Source of the DNA: Metallosphaera hakonensis JCM 8857 = DSM 7519 | GTDB taxonomy: Archaea > Thermoproteota > Thermoprotei_A > Sulfolobales > Sulfolobaceae | Assembly (NCBI RefSeq): GCF_003201675.2 | Contig: NZ_CP029287.2 | Coordinates: 620,001 to 684,000, forward strand | DNA: 64,000 nucleotides | Reading direction: 5' to 3' | Shown: one piece after another, positions 44,553 to 56,050 of the stretch | Position numbering within the stretch: position 1 is the first letter of the stretch | How the letters are laid out: the number at the start of each line of letters is the position of its first letter | Position numbers and translations under genes: made by a program | Notes under the pieces: generated by a model | What the model was told of the DNA's origin: nothing | What the model saw: the letters and a program-made list of their open reading frames with translations, nothing else | Database searches by the model: none

Positions 44553-46253
44553 TTAGTACACCCTCGCCTCTGGTTGCCATCTAGTCAATGTAACGGGCTT
44601 GTAACCGATCTCAACTTGATTTCCCTTCAGATAGGCTATAGTATGCTTGAGCCAGTTCTTGTCGTCCCTCTCGGGATAGTCCGTCCTAAAGTGAGCTCCC
44701 CTAGATTCTGTTCTAACCAGGGCAGCTTTGGATATCACCACTGCCAAGTCCATCATATTCCTTAACTCCAATGCATTGAAGAACTCGGTATTGTAGACCT
44801 TGCTCTTGTCGGTAACGTACATTTCCTTGACTTGGGTCCTCATCTTCTCCACTTCTGAAAGCCCAGACTTAAGCAAGTCTTCGTTCCTGAAAATCCCCAC
44901 ATCGTCCCACATGACCTGACGAAGTTTATTTTGAATCTCACCGAAGTGGATTCCCGACTCACTCTTCACAAAGGAATAAGCCTGTTCCAAGAGTTTCTCT
45001 GCTTCTCCTTCTAAGGTAGTTGAAGTTGACTCATTGTGAGTCCTTAAATACTCTACCACAGTCCTCCCTGTCTCCCTACCAAAAACCAGAGTTTCAAGAA
45101 GAGAATTGGAACCTAGTCTATTAGCTCCGTGGACTGACACGCAAGCAGCCTCTCCTGCAGCAAAGAGCCCCTGAAGATCTCCGTTAGTCCCAGTTATATC
45201 CACATCTACGCCTCCCATATAGTAGTGCTGTGCTGGTCTCACTGGAATGGGTTCCTTAGTCGCATCAACTCCCGCAAAATTCATCGCTGCTTCGTAAGCT
45301 AGCGCTAGTCTCTCCTTGATGTAACTCTCGCCTAAGTGAGTCAAGTCTAGTCCTACGTAATTTCCTGGGAACCCTCTACCCTCTCTTATCTCAATGATAA
45401 TGGACCTTGAAGCAATGTCCCTAGGAGCTAGATCCAGTTTTTTAGGAGCGTACCTGGCCATGAATCTCTCTCCCTTATTATTTCTAAGAATGCCGCCCTC
45501 CCCCCTGGCTGCCTCACTGATAAGAATATCCGAAGGATATAGGGCAGTGGGATGGAACTGAACGAACTCTGGGTCCTTGAGTGCTGCTCCGGCTCTTAAT
45601 GCCATGGCATATCCATCCCCAGTGTTTATGTACGCGTTTGTTGTGTGAGCGTACAACATTCCCATGCCGCCTGTAGCCAACACCACGGCCTTAGCCTTAA
45701 AGAGGGATGGTTCCATTGACTTCATTTCCATGGCCAATACGCCGGCAACTCTCTTCTCATCTAGGACTAGATCCAATGCGAACCACTCGTTGAAGAAATC
45801 AACCGAAAGTCCTGAAACTCTCTCAAACAGGGTATGAAGTAGAGCCATTCCAGTCTTATCTCCCACGAACCTTGTTCTAGGATAGGTTTGCCCGCCAAAA
45901 TATCTCAGGGCCACTCTGCCGTCAGGTTGTCTATTGAATAATGTCCCCCATCTTTCCATTATCTCGACTATCTCTCCCGATTTTTGAGATAGAAGCTCGG
46001 CCGCGTCCTGATCAACTAGGTAGTCCCCTCCCTTTACAGTGTCATAGGTCATATAGTCTGGGTTATCATTGGGATCTGAGTTTCCCTTCACGTATGCGGC
46101 TATTCCGCCTTCAGCGGAGGAGGAATGGGATCTCGTTGGGAAAACCTTGGAAATCACGGCAACACGATATCCAGCCGATGCGATCTCATGCGCAGACATT
46201 AGTCCGGCTAGTCCTCCCCCTAAAACCACGGCGTCGTAAAGAAGTTTGTCCAT
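44553..46253 (-). CDS. sdhA: Succinate dehydrogenase flavoprotein subunit
   Basis: A 566-residue flavoprotein. The FAD-binding motif [14 protein letters not shown] is near residue 12. The covalent-FAD His region is [13 protein letters not shown], and the catalytic segment is [21 protein letters not shown]. It oxidises succinate to fumarate in the TCA cycle and in respiration with quinone. A TATA-like ATTCTTAATA (about 46273-46283) lies 26 bases before the ATG, so it heads the operon sdhABCD. Confidence 0.96.
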   Translation of the reverse strand: MDKLLYDAVVLGGGLAGLMSAHEIASAGYRVAVISKVFPTRSHSSSAEGGIAAYVKGNSDPNDNPDYMTYDTVKGGDYLVDQDAAELLSQKSGEIVEIMERWGTLFNRQPDGRVALRYFGGQTYPRTRFVGDKTGMALLHTLFERVSGLSVDFFNEWFALDLVLDEKRVAGVLAMEMKSMEPSLFKAKAVVLATGGMGMLYAHTTNAYINTGDGYAMALRAGAALKDPEFVQFHPTALYPSDILISEAARGEGGILRNNKGERFMARYAPKKLDLAPRDIASRSIIIEIREGRGFPGNYVGLDLTHLGESYIKERLALAYEAAMNFAGVDATKEPIPVRPAQHYYMGGVDVDITGTNGDLQGLFAAGEAACVSVHGANRLGSNSLLETLVFGRETGRTVVEYLRTHNESTSTTLEGEAEKLLEQAYSFVKSESGIHFGEIQNKLRQVMWDDVGIFRNEDLLKSGLSEVEKMRTQVKEMYVTDKSKVYNTEFFNALELRNMMDLAVVISKAALVRTESRGAHFRTDYPERDDKNWLKHTIAYLKGNQVEIGYKPVTLTRWQPEARVY

Positions 46254-46284
46254 ACAAAAATCACAATAGATACGTTATTAAGAA

Positions 46285-47079
46285 TTACTTCAGGAGTAGT
46301 TCGGATAGGTTTTTTACCACAAACCTCGGGTAAATACCTGTCTTTTCTACGTCTGATGGCTTAGAGATCCCAGTCAGGGTAAGTACTGTGTCCGCACCCA
46401 TATCATTACCCATCTTTATATCTGTCTCCAATTGATCCCCGATAACCAGAACTTTCTTCAGGTCACTAATCCGTGTCAACTCCATTGCCACCTCAACTAT
46501 CCACTTGTTGGGCTTACCTGCAACGAAGTCGGGTTCCCTCCTCAATGCATACATGAGAGCATTAGCCAGTGCACCTGCTCCAAGCCTTAATCCATCCCTA
46601 GATGGCCAGAGCCTGTCCATGTTGGTCACCACGAACTTAGCCCCTGCCCATATACATCTCATGCCTATTGACAGCTTGTCGTACGTTACTAACCTATCTA
46701 GGCCGAGCACAACGGCATCGGGGATCTTCTTTTCTGCCTCAGAAGTAATCAGTACGTCGAAGCCCGCATTTCTAATTTCCTCAACTAGACCCTCCTCTCC
46801 AATCACGAATGCCTTCTTCACATTCCATGATCTCTTCATGTAAAGGGCTGCCGCTAATCCACTGGTTATTATGTCATTGGGCTCTATGGGTAACCCTAGG
46901 TAGTTAAGTTGCCTCGCAAGAAGTACTCTACTGAACCCTGAATTATTGGTAACTAGGACAACCTTCCTACCTTCGTCCATCAACTTCCTCAAAGGAGTTA
47001 TGTTTTCCCAAATGGGTTCACCTTCCATCAAGAGCACTCCGTCTACATCGCTTATGATTAGATCGTAATCTAGCTCCAT
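46285..47079 (-). CDS. HAD-superfamily phosphatase (NagD/PGP-like)
   Basis: A 264-residue HAD hydrolase of the NagD/p-nitrophenylphosphatase type. The catalytic Asp pair is in [13 protein letters not shown]. Motif II is [11 protein letters not shown] and motif IV is [23 protein letters not shown] cap domain separates them. It probably dephosphorylates a small metabolite such as phosphoglycolate or a nucleotide. It overlaps the upstream 98-residue gene by 10 bases. Confidence 0.87.
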   Translation of the reverse strand: MELDYDLIISDVDGVLLMEGEPIWENITPLRKLMDEGRKVVLVTNNSGFSRVLLARQLNYLGLPIEPNDIITSGLAAALYMKRSWNVKKAFVIGEEGLVEEIRNAGFDVLITSEAEKKIPDAVVLGLDRLVTYDKLSIGMRCIWAGAKFVVTNMDRLWPSRDGLRLGAGALANALMYALRREPDFVAGKPNKWIVEVAMELTRISDLKKVLVIGDQLETDIKMGNDMGADTVLTLTGISKPSDVEKTGIYPRFVVKNLSELLLK

Positions 47080-47366
47080 TTCGAGATCATCTCTATTTTT
47101 CTCCTAATCTCATTTCCCGTGATTCCTTGACCGAGATCGAACATAAAGAGACCTTCAGGATTATATAATGCGCTCTCGCAAGTCCATTTTCCTGGGAAAG
47201 GTCTCATGATCTTTACGTACCTGCTTCTACCCTCAAACAAGAAAAGCAAAATCTCACCGAAATCCTTATCCTCTACGAAATACATGGTACATTCTCCGAG
47301 GTCATTTCTTATAACCTTCTTAGGAGTTAGCCCAGAGAGATCTATTTCAATCATTTTTTTACCCAC
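47070..47366 (-). CDS. Conserved small protein of unknown function, 98 residues
   Basis: Not recognised. A soluble, mixed alpha-beta protein with [20 protein letters not shown] and [17 protein letters not shown]. No membrane span or known motif is seen. It overlaps the HAD phosphatase start by 10 bases and lies divergent from the DUF2070 gene, with a short shared promoter region. It was judged real by its operon position and codon pattern. Confidence 0.65.
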   Translation of the reverse strand: MGKKMIEIDLSGLTPKKVIRNDLGECTMYFVEDKDFGEILLFLFEGRSRYVKIMRPFPGKWTCESALYNPEGLFMFDLGQGITGNEIRRKIEMISKWS

Positions 47367-47383
47367 TCCTCTTGTGTTACCAC

Positions 47384-48985
47384 GTGGATTCAGAAAAACT
47401 AACTAGAAACTACTATTCGAAGTTCATAAGATTACCATCCACTGAGGCATTATCAGTCTGGGTCGGAGCAGAGGTAGTTCTCTCATATTTAAGATCCATA
47501 TCGGACGGTTTCGGTTACTTAGCAGGATTTCTTATGTACTTGGCGCTTTCGTTGGCCACTCTTCACAAGAGAGTGAAGACTTTCTTGGCAATGATGGGAA
47601 TGTTCGGTATTGTTTACTTAGTAGTGTCGTTTTTCCCAGAAGTGATATCTTTCTCCTTCGGCCTTTTCGTCCCACTGATAACCTACATAATGTTGATAGA
47701 CTATGGGGATCTGACTTCTCCTGGCTTGGCTACGGCCACAGGGCTGATCTCCGCCCTTCTTACTTACCCGACGAACATTGTCCTTGTGGTTGTCTACTAC
47801 CTCATAATCGGTATATTCTCTTACACTTATCTCGTTCTAGTTAACAGAAAGGGGAGAAGTATAACGGGGTTTTCGTCGCTCAGTATTGTCAGACCTTTCC
47901 TTAGGGCAATGAGCTATAAAAGAGGGGAGGAGGTTGAGGGATTTCTAGAGAAGATCTCTACCAATTTCAATACATCGGTTCTGGTTCTAAAGCTGGGTGA
48001 AGTGTTCATAGTCCTTCCCAGAATTCATTACGGGATGTACGGAGAAGTCGGTAGTTCACTCTTCCCATATCAAATAGAAAGTGCTCTTGGGAGGAGGACT
48101 CTAGTGTTTCACGGTCCAGGAAGTCATGAGCTAGACTTAGCCTCAAAGAGGGACTCCATGAAGTTAGCGGAGGAAATCTCGTCTAAAGTTGGGAGTGAAA
48201 AGTGGGAAAAGATTAGGTTTGGAGGAATAATGTTTCTTTCCCAAGACCGTTTCAGGATGACCTCCTTAGTATTTGATAAAATTATGTTGAATTTCACTGA
48301 GAGACCTAATTACGGCATAGATGATTTGCCTGGAAATTTATGGGACGAGATCCTAAGGAGCAGGAACTTCATAATCGATTGTCACAATGAGTCGTTGAAG
48401 GAGGAGATAGGTCATAAAGATGAAAGAGTCTTAAGGGAATTCGTCTCTAAAAGGATAATTCCAACAAAGGAGACGCCTCTTCAAGTGGGATACGGTGAGG
48501 CCGAGTTATCCACAAGTTGTGAAGGGCTATGTAGCAAAAGGGTAAAGGCTCTAGTTCTCGGAGATAAAGAACATAAGGTGTTGATTCTCTATATATTCGC
48601 CAACAATGCCAATGAAGAAACTGGAAAAATGATACAAGAAAGGTTCAGAAACAAATACGATAGAGTCATTCTTGTAACACCTGACGATCATTCGTGCACA
48701 GGAACGACTTTTGGAAACCTTTACTCCCCGGCTGAGCCCTGCCCCATGGCAGTAGATGCCCTGGAAAAGGCCGTAAACGAGGCCGAGGCCGACTTCAAGG
48801 AAGTAGAGGCAGAATACATGATAATTTCCACGAAAACAAAAGTGATAGGAAAATTCATTTCTTCCATGGTAGAAGGGCTGGAACAAGTAGGAAATTTCGC
48901 TATGAAAACCTTTTGGATTCCGGTCATATTCCCATACGTCTTGTTGATAGTAACCTTACTTGGAGATTACCTTATCAAACTCTAA
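47384..48985 (+). CDS. DUF2070 family membrane protein
   Basis: A 533-residue protein. About six hydrophobic segments in residues 25-165 are followed by a large cytoplasmic domain of about 330 residues, then a final C-terminal span ([17 protein letters not shown]). The soluble part contains FIVDCHNES-like ([10 protein letters not shown]) and [13 protein letters not shown] motifs typical of DUF2070, with His/Asp residues that could bind metal. The function is unknown. GTG 47384 lies about 26 bases after a T-rich TATA-like stretch, favoured over TTG 47372. Its 3' end overlaps the convergent GGR gene by 30 bases. Confidence 0.85.
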   Translation: MDSEKLTRNYYSKFIRLPSTEALSVWVGAEVVLSYLRSISDGFGYLAGFLMYLALSLATLHKRVKTFLAMMGMFGIVYLVVSFFPEVISFSFGLFVPLITYIMLIDYGDLTSPGLATATGLISALLTYPTNIVLVVVYYLIIGIFSYTYLVLVNRKGRSITGFSSLSIVRPFLRAMSYKRGEEVEGFLEKISTNFNTSVLVLKLGEVFIVLPRIHYGMYGEVGSSLFPYQIESALGRRTLVFHGPGSHELDLASKRDSMKLAEEISSKVGSEKWEKIRFGGIMFLSQDRFRMTSLVFDKIMLNFTERPNYGIDDLPGNLWDEILRSRNFIIDCHNESLKEEIGHKDERVLREFVSKRIIPTKETPLQVGYGEAELSTSCEGLCSKRVKALVLGDKEHKVLILYIFANNANEETGKMIQERFRNKYDRVILVTPDDHSCTGTTFGNLYSPAEPCPMAVDALEKAVNEAEADFKEVEAEYMIISTKTKVIGKFISSMVEGLEQVGNFAMKTFWIPVIFPYVLLIVTLLGDYLIKL

Positions 48986-50317
48986 AATTAGCTGTTTCAC
49001 ATCGGCCCTCCATCTTTGGAGCTGATCTGGACTGGATGGATAATTCCTGTACATACCCTTTACATCCTTCATGTATTGGGCCACGTTTTTCAGCTTATAC
49101 AGAAGTGAAGGCTTTCCTAGTCCAGCTATAACTCTCATCGCCTTATCTGCAACAGAGAGCTGTAGATCACCAGTGGTGCTGGCCTCGAGAAGATCTTCCT
49201 CTCTTATGACCTTTTTCCTCATTCCGTAGTTTATATCATCGTCGCTTAGCTTTTGCAGGAACCTTCTAAAGAGTTCAAGGCTAGCCTGCTTCGCCCCATA
49301 TCTCTCGTTGTAGCAAATGTTGGTTTCCCAGAGCGATATAGAAGAGAAGTCTCCCTTCTCAAAGGCATTAAGTGTGGACCTTGCTGCGCAGAAGCCCGAT
49401 ATCATCGCTGATCCCTTACCTCCACCGTGAACTGGGTTTGCAGTGTAACCAGAGTCACCTATTACAATTATGCCGTTCCAGACCAGGGTATCCAGCGGCC
49501 TCCTTGTGGGAACAAGAGCCCCACCTTTTACTATCATTCTGTTCCTGTCTATATCAGCACCGTAATCTTTCCAGAATTTCTCGTAATAGGTGTATATACT
49601 TGGATATCCCATACCCCCCTGTATACCAAGTCCTATATTCACCTTGTCTCTTCCCTTTGGGAAGTACCACCAATAACCTCCTGGAGAGGTCGTTTGATTA
49701 ATGAATATCTTCAAGTAGCCTGGATCCGCTATCTCGTCTCTGGTGTAAGCGACTTCCCTATAGGCTATATCCGTATCCTTCTCATCCATGTCCTCTGAAA
49801 CTGGTATCTCTTGGGGAAGTTTGCTCCTAAAGCTCCTTGAGTAACCCGTAGCCTCAATGACCATTCTGCTTCTTACTTCGATTTGCTCCTCTTTTCTCCT
49901 ATCAAATATCACTGCTCCCCTCACGAAGCCGTCTTCCAGAATAGGCTTCATTGCGGTAGTCATGTCCATTACTTCTACCCCTCTATCCCTAGCCTCACCC
50001 AATATCCTCTGGGTGTATGCTGGGGCATTTATTTCGAAGCCTTCCCCTTTCACAGTCCACTCCGTCGACATGTCCGGACTGTACAACTTGATTCCCTCTA
50101 TGCGCTGTTCCAACTGCTCGCCTTCTGGATAGGGCATACCTAAGTTGTCAAAGTGCTCCTTACTCACCGCATCACCGCATGGCTTGTCCCCTATTCTACT
50201 CCATGGTTTACTATCGATCAGGAGTATCTTTAACCCCTTATTGGCCAAGTGCCAAGCTGCAGTGGATCCAGCAAATCCTCCACCAATTATTAACACATCA
50301 TATGTAACTTGTTTCAA
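48956..50317 (-). CDS. ggr: Digeranylgeranylglycerophospholipid (geranylgeranyl) reductase
   Basis: A 453-residue flavoprotein, the same length as the studied Sulfolobus enzyme. It has the FAD motif [17 protein letters not shown], the family's [12 protein letters not shown] loop near residue 45 and [17 protein letters not shown] near residue 230, with [14 protein letters not shown]. It reduces the double bonds of geranylgeranyl chains to make saturated archaeal ether lipids, possibly with a ferredoxin. It supports the lipid-related content of this part of the window. Confidence 0.93.
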   Translation of the reverse strand: MKQVTYDVLIIGGGFAGSTAAWHLANKGLKILLIDSKPWSRIGDKPCGDAVSKEHFDNLGMPYPEGEQLEQRIEGIKLYSPDMSTEWTVKGEGFEINAPAYTQRILGEARDRGVEVMDMTTAMKPILEDGFVRGAVIFDRRKEEQIEVRSRMVIEATGYSRSFRSKLPQEIPVSEDMDEKDTDIAYREVAYTRDEIADPGYLKIFINQTTSPGGYWWYFPKGRDKVNIGLGIQGGMGYPSIYTYYEKFWKDYGADIDRNRMIVKGGALVPTRRPLDTLVWNGIIVIGDSGYTANPVHGGGKGSAMISGFCAARSTLNAFEKGDFSSISLWETNICYNERYGAKQASLELFRRFLQKLSDDDINYGMRKKVIREEDLLEASTTGDLQLSVADKAMRVIAGLGKPSLLYKLKNVAQYMKDVKGMYRNYPSSPDQLQRWRADVKQLILEFDKVISK

Positions 50318-50356
50318 AAATATCCCTAAACCTACATTCTGATCTAAAATAAAAAA

Positions 50357-50755
50357 CTACTTACAATTGTCCTTTACTATTCCTATTTTTATCGAGCTAG
50401 GTAGATTACCCATTAGTTTTGACATAGCGAATTTGCTTTCCTCATCACAGTAAGTCATAATCCCATCGGCCCCAAGCTCAGTTACCTTCTCAAGGATTTT
50501 CTTGGTTTCATCAGGCCTCCAAGTGTAGACCACCAGACCGAGATCAATGTTATCAAGAATTGCCTCCCTAGCGTTAGCGAGCACCTGCCAGTGAGGAAGT
50601 TGAGAAACAACGTTGATGAATATCTTTCGGAAACCTAAGGTTCTGGCATCTTTCATAATCTTCCTGAAAATCTCGGTTAAGGTGTCTTCTCTAACCTGTA
50701 CTAGAACAAAAAGCGATTTATTTCTTAAGTCGACTGACTTGCTTTCAACATCCAT
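50357..50755 (-). CDS. Conserved protein of unknown function, 132 residues
   Basis: Not recognised. It looks like a small Rossmann-like alpha-beta domain, with strands such as KSLFVLVQV, KIFINVV, LGLVVYTWRP and DGIMTYCDEE between helices. No catalytic motif is certain, though several Cys and Asp residues cluster near the C-terminus. It is a single gene between GGR and the divergent 93-residue gene, so context gives no clue. Confidence 0.6.
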   Translation of the reverse strand: MDVESKSVDLRNKSLFVLVQVREDTLTEIFRKIMKDARTLGFRKIFINVVSQLPHWQVLANAREAILDNIDLGLVVYTWRPDETKKILEKVTELGADGIMTYCDEESKFAMSKLMGNLPSSIKIGIVKDNCK

Positions 50756-50814
50756 GAATAAATGAAAACCCTGGGACTAATATTAATGATGTATCCTCAT
50801 AGGACGGTTATACT

Positions 50815-51096
50815 ATGGCCCAATTTCATTTCTCTTTTAACTTTGAGAGACAATATATTATTGTGATAGTTCAGATTATTTACAAAACTTTCACTCCAGA
50901 GATCAAGAAAATAATTAGGAGAGTAAGGAGGATAAGGTCGGTTGAGGAGGTTCTGTTCAGTAAAGGTGACAGAAACATGATCGTAGCTGATGGGCTAGTG
51001 GCTTGGGAAGAGGGACAGGGAGATCCAATTGAGGGCATATATGATATTAAAATAATGAAAAGCCTGCTGGAAATAACTCCACAAATTAGTGGGTAA
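50815..51096 (+). CDS. Small protein of unknown function, 93 residues
   Basis: Not recognised. The N-terminus is aromatic and hydrophobic ([20 protein letters not shown]), then a strongly basic stretch ([13 protein letters not shown]) and a mixed C-terminus. The basic patch suggests nucleic-acid contact (inference). The ATG start is preceded by an AT-rich region. Its end overlaps the convergent phosphoesterase by 11 bases. Confidence 0.5.
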   Translation: MAQFHFSFNFERQYIIVIVQIIYKTFTPEIKKIIRRVRRIRSVEEVLFSKGDRNMIVADGLVAWEEGQGDPIEGIYDIKIMKSLLEITPQISG

Positions 51097-51625
51097 TGCT
51101 CCTCGTGTAGTGGGAGGAATCAGTTATTACAACATACCCCCTCGTCTCCGGTGGGAACTCCCTGGTCACCCCGCCAGCATAAATTACCCTCGCAAGCTTA
51201 TCCACCTCCAGCCTTTTATGTTGTCCAATCACGAGCCAATCCCAGGGCCCCGCGCCCACCGTTTTTCTCAATTGATCGATATCCCCCTGATGACCGTGAA
51301 TTATGTAGTACTTAATGGAAGAAGCATCAGCTATATACATCGTTGTCCCTATAATCTCCTCCCTGTATCTGGGCTCTGCCATTATACACTTCAGAGCGTG
51401 AGGATCCATATCCCCCTGAATATACACAAGTTGGGCCCACGGTGCTATGCTCCTAATTACGTACAGGACGTCTATAACCCTTGGGCACTCGTAATCCCAG
51501 TAACACTGGGTAGTATCTCCATTGAGAACTATGGTCTCTGGCTCCTCTTTTTTTATGACATTGGATAGTACGCTCTCAATATGTGGTTCTGGGAACCTGA
51601 TGTTACTTAGAATAAGGATCTTCAT
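51086..51625 (-). CDS. Metallophosphoesterase-like protein
   Basis: A 179-residue calcineurin-like phosphoesterase of the YfcE/MJ0936 type. Metal and catalytic motifs are degenerate at the first site ([12 protein letters not shown], where D-x-H is expected), but [27 protein letters not shown] and GQHKRLEV are present. The weak first site means activity is uncertain. It overlaps the asparaginase-type gene by 4 bases. Confidence 0.75.
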   Translation of the reverse strand: MKILILSNIRFPEPHIESVLSNVIKKEEPETIVLNGDTTQCYWDYECPRVIDVLYVIRSIAPWAQLVYIQGDMDPHALKCIMAEPRYREEIIGTTMYIADASSIKYYIIHGHQGDIDQLRKTVGAGPWDWLVIGQHKRLEVDKLARVIYAGGVTREFPPETRGYVVITDSSHYTRSITH

Positions 51626-52437
51626 ATGGGATCATCCTCGTCAAAGAGCACCTTAATTCCATTACTCCACCTAATTCCTCTTGGCATAGCGCTGGTATTA
51701 AATAATGCTGAGGCGAATCCTAGGTGATCCAAAGCAATTAGCCCTAGGTTGTCCTTACCGAAGGTCTCTGTGAACTTGCTAATCACTGCCCTAACAGAAT
51801 CCTCAAGCGGATATCCCATTGCTCTCAGGATATCTATTTCCTTAGCTGGAAGGAACTTCAAGATCAACTCACCTATCCCTGTACTAGAGACTGCTATTCG
51901 AGAGGTGGCATAGAATCCCGCCCCTGGAATGGGGGAATCGCCCACGCGTCCAGGTAACTTACCCTTGATCCCACCGGTGCTAGTTCCGGCAGAGAGATTA
52001 CCCTGCTCGTCCAGTGCCACCGCTCCAACGGTATCACCAGAAGGTGCACTGCCCGATGTGAGCACTTCCTCCCAGATAGTCCTGACCATGAGCACGTGTT
52101 TACCCTGTTTCAAAACTTCATAGGCCTTCTTAATTGGGTTCCTTGTCCTAATCGAAGCCACAGATCCCACAGATAATGTACTCCCGTACATTACCCCTGC
52201 ATCCATCTCAACTCCCTCCTCGGAGTTCCTAACGCTTCCCCTCCCAGCATTAAAGATCCCGCTATCCTCCATTGTGGCCACAGCCTCGACCACTGCCTCA
52301 AGGGAACTTCCCCTTCTGAACTCCAGGTATCCCCTCTCCAGTGACTCTCTTAGTACCTTAACTGCCTTTTCCTTATCCGTGCTCCTCCATGATCCTGCTC
52401 CTCCGTGAATAAGTAACATCGGTGGGGTGTATTTCAT
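51622..52437 (-). CDS. Asparaginase / isoaspartyl peptidase, T2 family Ntn-hydrolase
   Basis: A 271-residue Ntn-hydrolase. The N-terminal half begins [10 protein letters not shown], typical of plant-type asparaginases. The self-processing site is [23 protein letters not shown], where the Thr of GDTVG becomes the N-terminal nucleophile, near residue 138. It would be cleaved into alpha and beta chains and hydrolyse asparagine or isoaspartyl dipeptides. It is shorter than the usual 300 or so residues but retains the motifs. Confidence 0.88.
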   Translation of the reverse strand: MKYTPPMLLIHGGAGSWRSTDKEKAVKVLRESLERGYLEFRRGSSLEAVVEAVATMEDSGIFNAGRGSVRNSEEGVEMDAGVMYGSTLSVGSVASIRTRNPIKKAYEVLKQGKHVLMVRTIWEEVLTSGSAPSGDTVGAVALDEQGNLSAGTSTGGIKGKLPGRVGDSPIPGAGFYATSRIAVSSTGIGELILKFLPAKEIDILRAMGYPLEDSVRAVISKFTETFGKDNLGLIALDHLGFASALFNTSAMPRGIRWSNGIKVLFDEDDPI

Positions 52438-52482
52438 GGATTCATGTTACCATTAGATATTTTTATCTTTACTAATACGTGT

Positions 52483-52995
52483 ATGTTGGTTCAAATGAAG
52501 GACTGGCAAGTGGCTGGCGTATCTCTGCTGTTAATTCTGTTACCCGTTCTACCCGCCCTCGCTGATAATTTCCCCGCGTTTCTTGGTGCTTCAATAGTAG
52601 GATTTGGGATAGCGGTCTACTTTTTCTGGACCTATAAACCATGGGCCAACAAGGATAACGCCGTTGTCTCCCTTTACTTCACAGGCATTTTCTCGTTCGG
52701 CTTGGCTCTAGCAGTCTTCTTGGTGTTACCCCTTCATCCTAGACCCTACGGAATTGTATCCATTGTGGAGTCCGTTCCATTCTTCATTTCCTTCTATTTC
52801 GCAACCAAGACCATATGGAGGGGATTGTTCAAAAGGGACATTCTTTACCTGGCAGATGGTTATTTTGCCTTTGTGTTAACAATCCTAATAGGGGCTATCA
52901 TAGGGAGATTCCTCCACAACTTTTACGAACTGATAGTCCTGTATACAGGTTTTCTTACAATGGGCTTTATACTGATGTTTTACTTCAGAAAGTGA
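52483..52995 (+). CDS. Multi-span membrane protein of unknown function
   Basis: A 170-residue protein with about five hydrophobic segments, for example VAGVSLLLILLPVLPAL and GIFSFGLALAVFLVLPL. No family is recognised. The ORF extends to 52444, but a TATA-like ATTTTTAT at 52459-52466 favours starts at 52483 or 52495. It ends 12 bases before the GGR-like oxidoreductase, so they may share a transcript. Confidence 0.65.
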   Translation: MLVQMKDWQVAGVSLLLILLPVLPALADNFPAFLGASIVGFGIAVYFFWTYKPWANKDNAVVSLYFTGIFSFGLALAVFLVLPLHPRPYGIVSIVESVPFFISFYFATKTIWRGLFKRDILYLADGYFAFVLTILIGAIIGRFLHNFYELIVLYTGFLTMGFILMFYFRK

Positions 52996-53007
52996 AAAGG
53001 TGTTCTC

Positions 53008-53997
53008 ATGAAGCTGGCAGTTGTGGGGGGAGGGCCCGCCGGAATCTCTCTGGGATGGTTTCTCAAGGGCACTAAAATAGAGTCCACGGTATATGAGGGT
53101 TTAGACGATGTAGGGAAGAAACCTTGCGCCTGGGGTGTATTACGCGGAATAGAGAACTATGTAGACATACCAAAAGAGACCATATACAGTAAGATAAGGG
53201 GATTTAGGATATTTCTGGACAATAAGTTAATTTCTGAGGTTAGGGACGAGGAAACCCTAGGATATATTGTGGATAAACCCCTCTTCCTTAGGAAACTTGG
53301 GGAGAAGATAGATCTAAGGCTTAACTCCAAGGTTGTACTAGACCACGGGAAACTTTTAGTGAACGGGAAACCGGAGGAGGCGGATAAGGTGATCCTTGCC
53401 ACCGGTCATTACTCTCTATCTAAGGACGTTACGATCCCCGCACTCCAGTACATAACGGACCTTAATTACGACCCTGAAATGGTGGACATGTACTTCTATT
53501 CCGACCTCTTGGGGTATGGGTGGATCTTTCCAGATCCCAAGGGAGCCAAGATAGGTGTAGGAGGATATGCGAGCGTAGAATTCATCAGGGAGAAAATGAA
53601 GACCATCACGTCCGGTAGAATTTTAACTCAACACGGGGCGAGAGTGGCAGACTACGGGGTATTTGAGGATAGACTCAACGGTTCGTACATAGGGGAGGCT
53701 CTGGGCACAGTTTATGCAGTTACCGGAGAGGGCATTCGACCTTCCATAGTTTCTTCCAAAATCATGGCAGACGCCCTGCTGGAGGACAAGGACTTCGGTA
53801 AGGAATTCAGGAAAAGCAAGTTGCATTGGACCCTTCAGGTTCATGCTTCAGTAATAAAGAGAGCCAAGGAATCCAACTCCGTGAGAGGGCTGGAGAGAGT
53901 ATTACTTAGGGCTGATCCCAAGCTTGTTGTCAAGTTCGCGATGGGTGATTTTGGGAAATTAGATCTTATTAAACTGTTTGGGAGTGCTATATTATGA
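53008..53997 (+). CDS. Geranylgeranyl-reductase-like FAD oxidoreductase
   Basis: A 329-residue flavoprotein. The FAD motif [15 protein letters not shown] is at the N-terminus. The loop [12 protein letters not shown] near residue 35 corresponds to the KPCG loop of geranylgeranyl reductases. [18 protein letters not shown] near residue 170 matches the family's YFP motif. It is shorter than GGR (453) and lacks its C-terminal part, so its substrate is probably another isoprenoid or lipid. It overlaps the Lrp-like regulator by 4 bases. Confidence 0.8.
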   Translation: MKLAVVGGGPAGISLGWFLKGTKIESTVYEGLDDVGKKPCAWGVLRGIENYVDIPKETIYSKIRGFRIFLDNKLISEVRDEETLGYIVDKPLFLRKLGEKIDLRLNSKVVLDHGKLLVNGKPEEADKVILATGHYSLSKDVTIPALQYITDLNYDPEMVDMYFYSDLLGYGWIFPDPKGAKIGVGGYASVEFIREKMKTITSGRILTQHGARVADYGVFEDRLNGSYIGEALGTVYAVTGEGIRPSIVSSKIMADALLEDKDFGKEFRKSKLHWTLQVHASVIKRAKESNSVRGLERVLLRADPKLVVKFAMGDFGKLDLIKLFGSAIL

Positions 53998-54452
53998 CAG
54001 AATATTATTATCTAGATAACGTTGATAGGAAGATCCTCAATATCTTGCAAAAGGACTCTAGAACTCCCTTCTCCAGGTTAGCGAAGATGCTTGACCTAAG
54101 CGAGTCCACGATACACATGAGAGTAAAGAGGCTGGTTAAGGAGGGAGTAATTAAGAATTTCGGTATAGAGATAGACTTAGACCGTATCGGTCTAAACGTT
54201 CTGGCTTTCATTCTGATTAAGGCAGAACCTAAGAAGTATGAGGATATCCTGAGGAAGTTAGAGGAGATGAAGGAAATCTACGATATCTATGACGTAACCG
54301 GCGAGTACTATGCCCTACTTAAGGTGAGAGTCAGGTCTAGGGAAGACCTGGCAAAAGTCCTTGACTACATTGGGAAACTTGAAGGTGTCACATCCACGTA
54401 TACCATGGTTGCATTGAGAACCATAAAGGAGAAGAAGAATCTAGACGAGTGA
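53994..54452 (+). CDS. Lrp/AsnC-family transcriptional regulator
   Basis: A 152-residue regulator. The N-terminal helix-turn-helix is in [23 protein letters not shown] and [17 protein letters not shown]. The C-terminal RAM/Lrp ligand domain contains [10 protein letters not shown] and [16 protein letters not shown]. Such proteins bind DNA as dimers and octamers, often sensing amino acids. Its co-translation with the flavoprotein suggests it may control that locus (inference). Confidence 0.92.
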   Translation: MTEYYYLDNVDRKILNILQKDSRTPFSRLAKMLDLSESTIHMRVKRLVKEGVIKNFGIEIDLDRIGLNVLAFILIKAEPKKYEDILRKLEEMKEIYDIYDVTGEYYALLKVRVRSREDLAKVLDYIGKLEGVTSTYTMVALRTIKEKKNLDE

Positions 54453-54491
54453 GCTAAGTCTTTTTTAATTAGTTAAGTTTTCATGTTTTCC

Positions 54492-55301
54492 ATGAGCTCT
54501 CAAAATAGGGCCCAGATAGGAGTCATTGGCGGTTCCGGACTTTATGATCCAGATATCTTCTTGAATAGAAGAGAGATTAAGGTGTTCACTCCATATGGCG
54601 AAACCAGCGATTTAATAACTTTAGGTGAGATGGAAGGCAAATCCGTTGCTTTCCTTCCACGACACGGAAGAAGACATAGAATTCCACCCCACAAGATAAA
54701 TTACAGGGCAAACATGTGGGCCCTGAAGGAACTAGGGGTGAAATGGGTGATTTCGGTTTCCGCTGTGGGGAGCCTTAATCTACAGTATAAGCCTGGAGAC
54801 TTCGTTGTACCAGATCAATTCATAGACATGACAAAGGGCAGACAATATACCTTTTATGACGGCCCAGTGGTGGCTCACGTCTCCATGGCCGAGCCCTTCT
54901 GCAACTCATTGAGGAAAATAGTAATCGAGAGTGCCGAGAGACTTAAGATAACTACTCATCCGAAGGGAACATACATTTGCATAGAGGGGCCGAGGTTCTC
55001 TACCAAGGCAGAGAGCATTGTATGGAAGGAGGTATTTAAGGCAGACGTCATTGGAATGACCTTAGTACCTGAGGTGAACCTAGCATGTGAAGCTGAAATG
55101 TGCTACTCCACCATAGCTATGGTCACGGACTATGACGTGTTTGCAGAGATTCCAGTTACCGCTGAGGAAGTAACAAAGGTCATGTCAGAGAACACATCCA
55201 AGGCCAAGAACCTTTTAAGGGAAATCATCAGGTCTTTGCCAGAGAAACCTGACGAAAGAGAGTGTTCCTGTTGTCACTCCCTGAAGACAGCTCTAGTGTG
55301 A
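54492..55301 (+). CDS. mtnP: S-methyl-5'-thioadenosine phosphorylase
   Basis: A 269-residue phosphorylase close to the Sulfolobus enzyme. Signatures include [46 protein letters not shown] and [19 protein letters not shown]. It ends with the conserved cysteine-rich tail ([12 protein letters not shown]) known to form disulfides in the thermostable enzyme. It splits methylthioadenosine from polyamine synthesis into adenine and methylthioribose-1-phosphate. ATG 54492 lies 26 bases after TTTTTTAATTAG and fits the known N-terminus better than 54483. Confidence 0.95.
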   Translation: MSSQNRAQIGVIGGSGLYDPDIFLNRREIKVFTPYGETSDLITLGEMEGKSVAFLPRHGRRHRIPPHKINYRANMWALKELGVKWVISVSAVGSLNLQYKPGDFVVPDQFIDMTKGRQYTFYDGPVVAHVSMAEPFCNSLRKIVIESAERLKITTHPKGTYICIEGPRFSTKAESIVWKEVFKADVIGMTLVPEVNLACEAEMCYSTIAMVTDYDVFAEIPVTAEEVTKVMSENTSKAKNLLREIIRSLPEKPDERECSCCHSLKTALV

Positions 55302-56044
55302 TATCCAAAATCAAGCCCGTTAACCTCAACTTACCCAATTTCTCTGCGGTGGTTTACGGGTACGGGATGGAACTTCCGGCCTACACTTTAGCCCGAGGTA
55401 TGATAGCTCTCTCTGGAAAACCCGTAAACCTACTGGGTCTCTACGACTTCCTACTTCTGGATCTTCCTTACTCGGAGGAGAGCCCCATATTGCTGGTTAA
55501 TGGGGAGATGGAACTAAAGGAAATTGAGAATGTTGTCCGTCCGCTCGGAGTCAAGGGTCTCCTCATTACCTGCAATGATAAGAGCGAGTCCCAATTAAAA
55601 ACTGTGTTCCTCAAGGGAGATATGTGTGAGGTGAACCTTTCATTTTCCCTCGTTTCATGGCTAACTAAGAACTTCTCGTCTCCAAGAACCAAACGTCTCA
55701 CTGAGGAGCTAGATCTCACCGATCTGGGATCTTGGTTAGGAGAGATAATGAAGGAGATCGAACCCTCCCTCGATTTCGTGTTATCTCCTGTTCTGTTACC
55801 TGCCCTCAATCTAATGAGGGAGAACCAGGGAAACAAGATAAAAGGATTTTACGAAAAGGACTTTTCTGACTCCAACGTAATATACACGGGAGTAGACTCC
55901 ATGATGGGGAGAAGAACTGCACATCAAATTAGGGCAATGGGAAAGATAGCCAAGGAAGTGGTTATAAATACGGACCCACTGACTGCTCCTATATATTTAA
56001 GTATCATGTCTTACATTTTTAAGAATAGAACTCAAGGAAGTTGA
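55298..56044 (+). CDS. Protein of unknown function, possibly SIS-like
   Basis: A 248-residue protein. Segments such as [20 protein letters not shown] and [15 protein letters not shown] suggest a Rossmann-like fold, weakly resembling sugar-isomerase (SIS) domains, but no family could be fixed. GTG 55298 gives a 4-base overlap with the MTA phosphorylase gene; an in-frame GTG at 55262 would overlap by 40 bases. It ends 6 bases before the prenyl synthase gene, so it sits inside a three-gene run. Confidence 0.55.
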   Translation: MISKIKPVNLNLPNFSAVVYGYGMELPAYTLARGMIALSGKPVNLLGLYDFLLLDLPYSEESPILLVNGEMELKEIENVVRPLGVKGLLITCNDKSESQLKTVFLKGDMCEVNLSFSLVSWLTKNFSSPRTKRLTEELDLTDLGSWLGEIMKEIEPSLDFVLSPVLLPALNLMRENQGNKIKGFYEKDFSDSNVIYTGVDSMMGRRTAHQIRAMGKIAKEVVINTDPLTAPIYLSIMSYIFKNRTQGS

Positions 56045-56050
56045 TGCGAT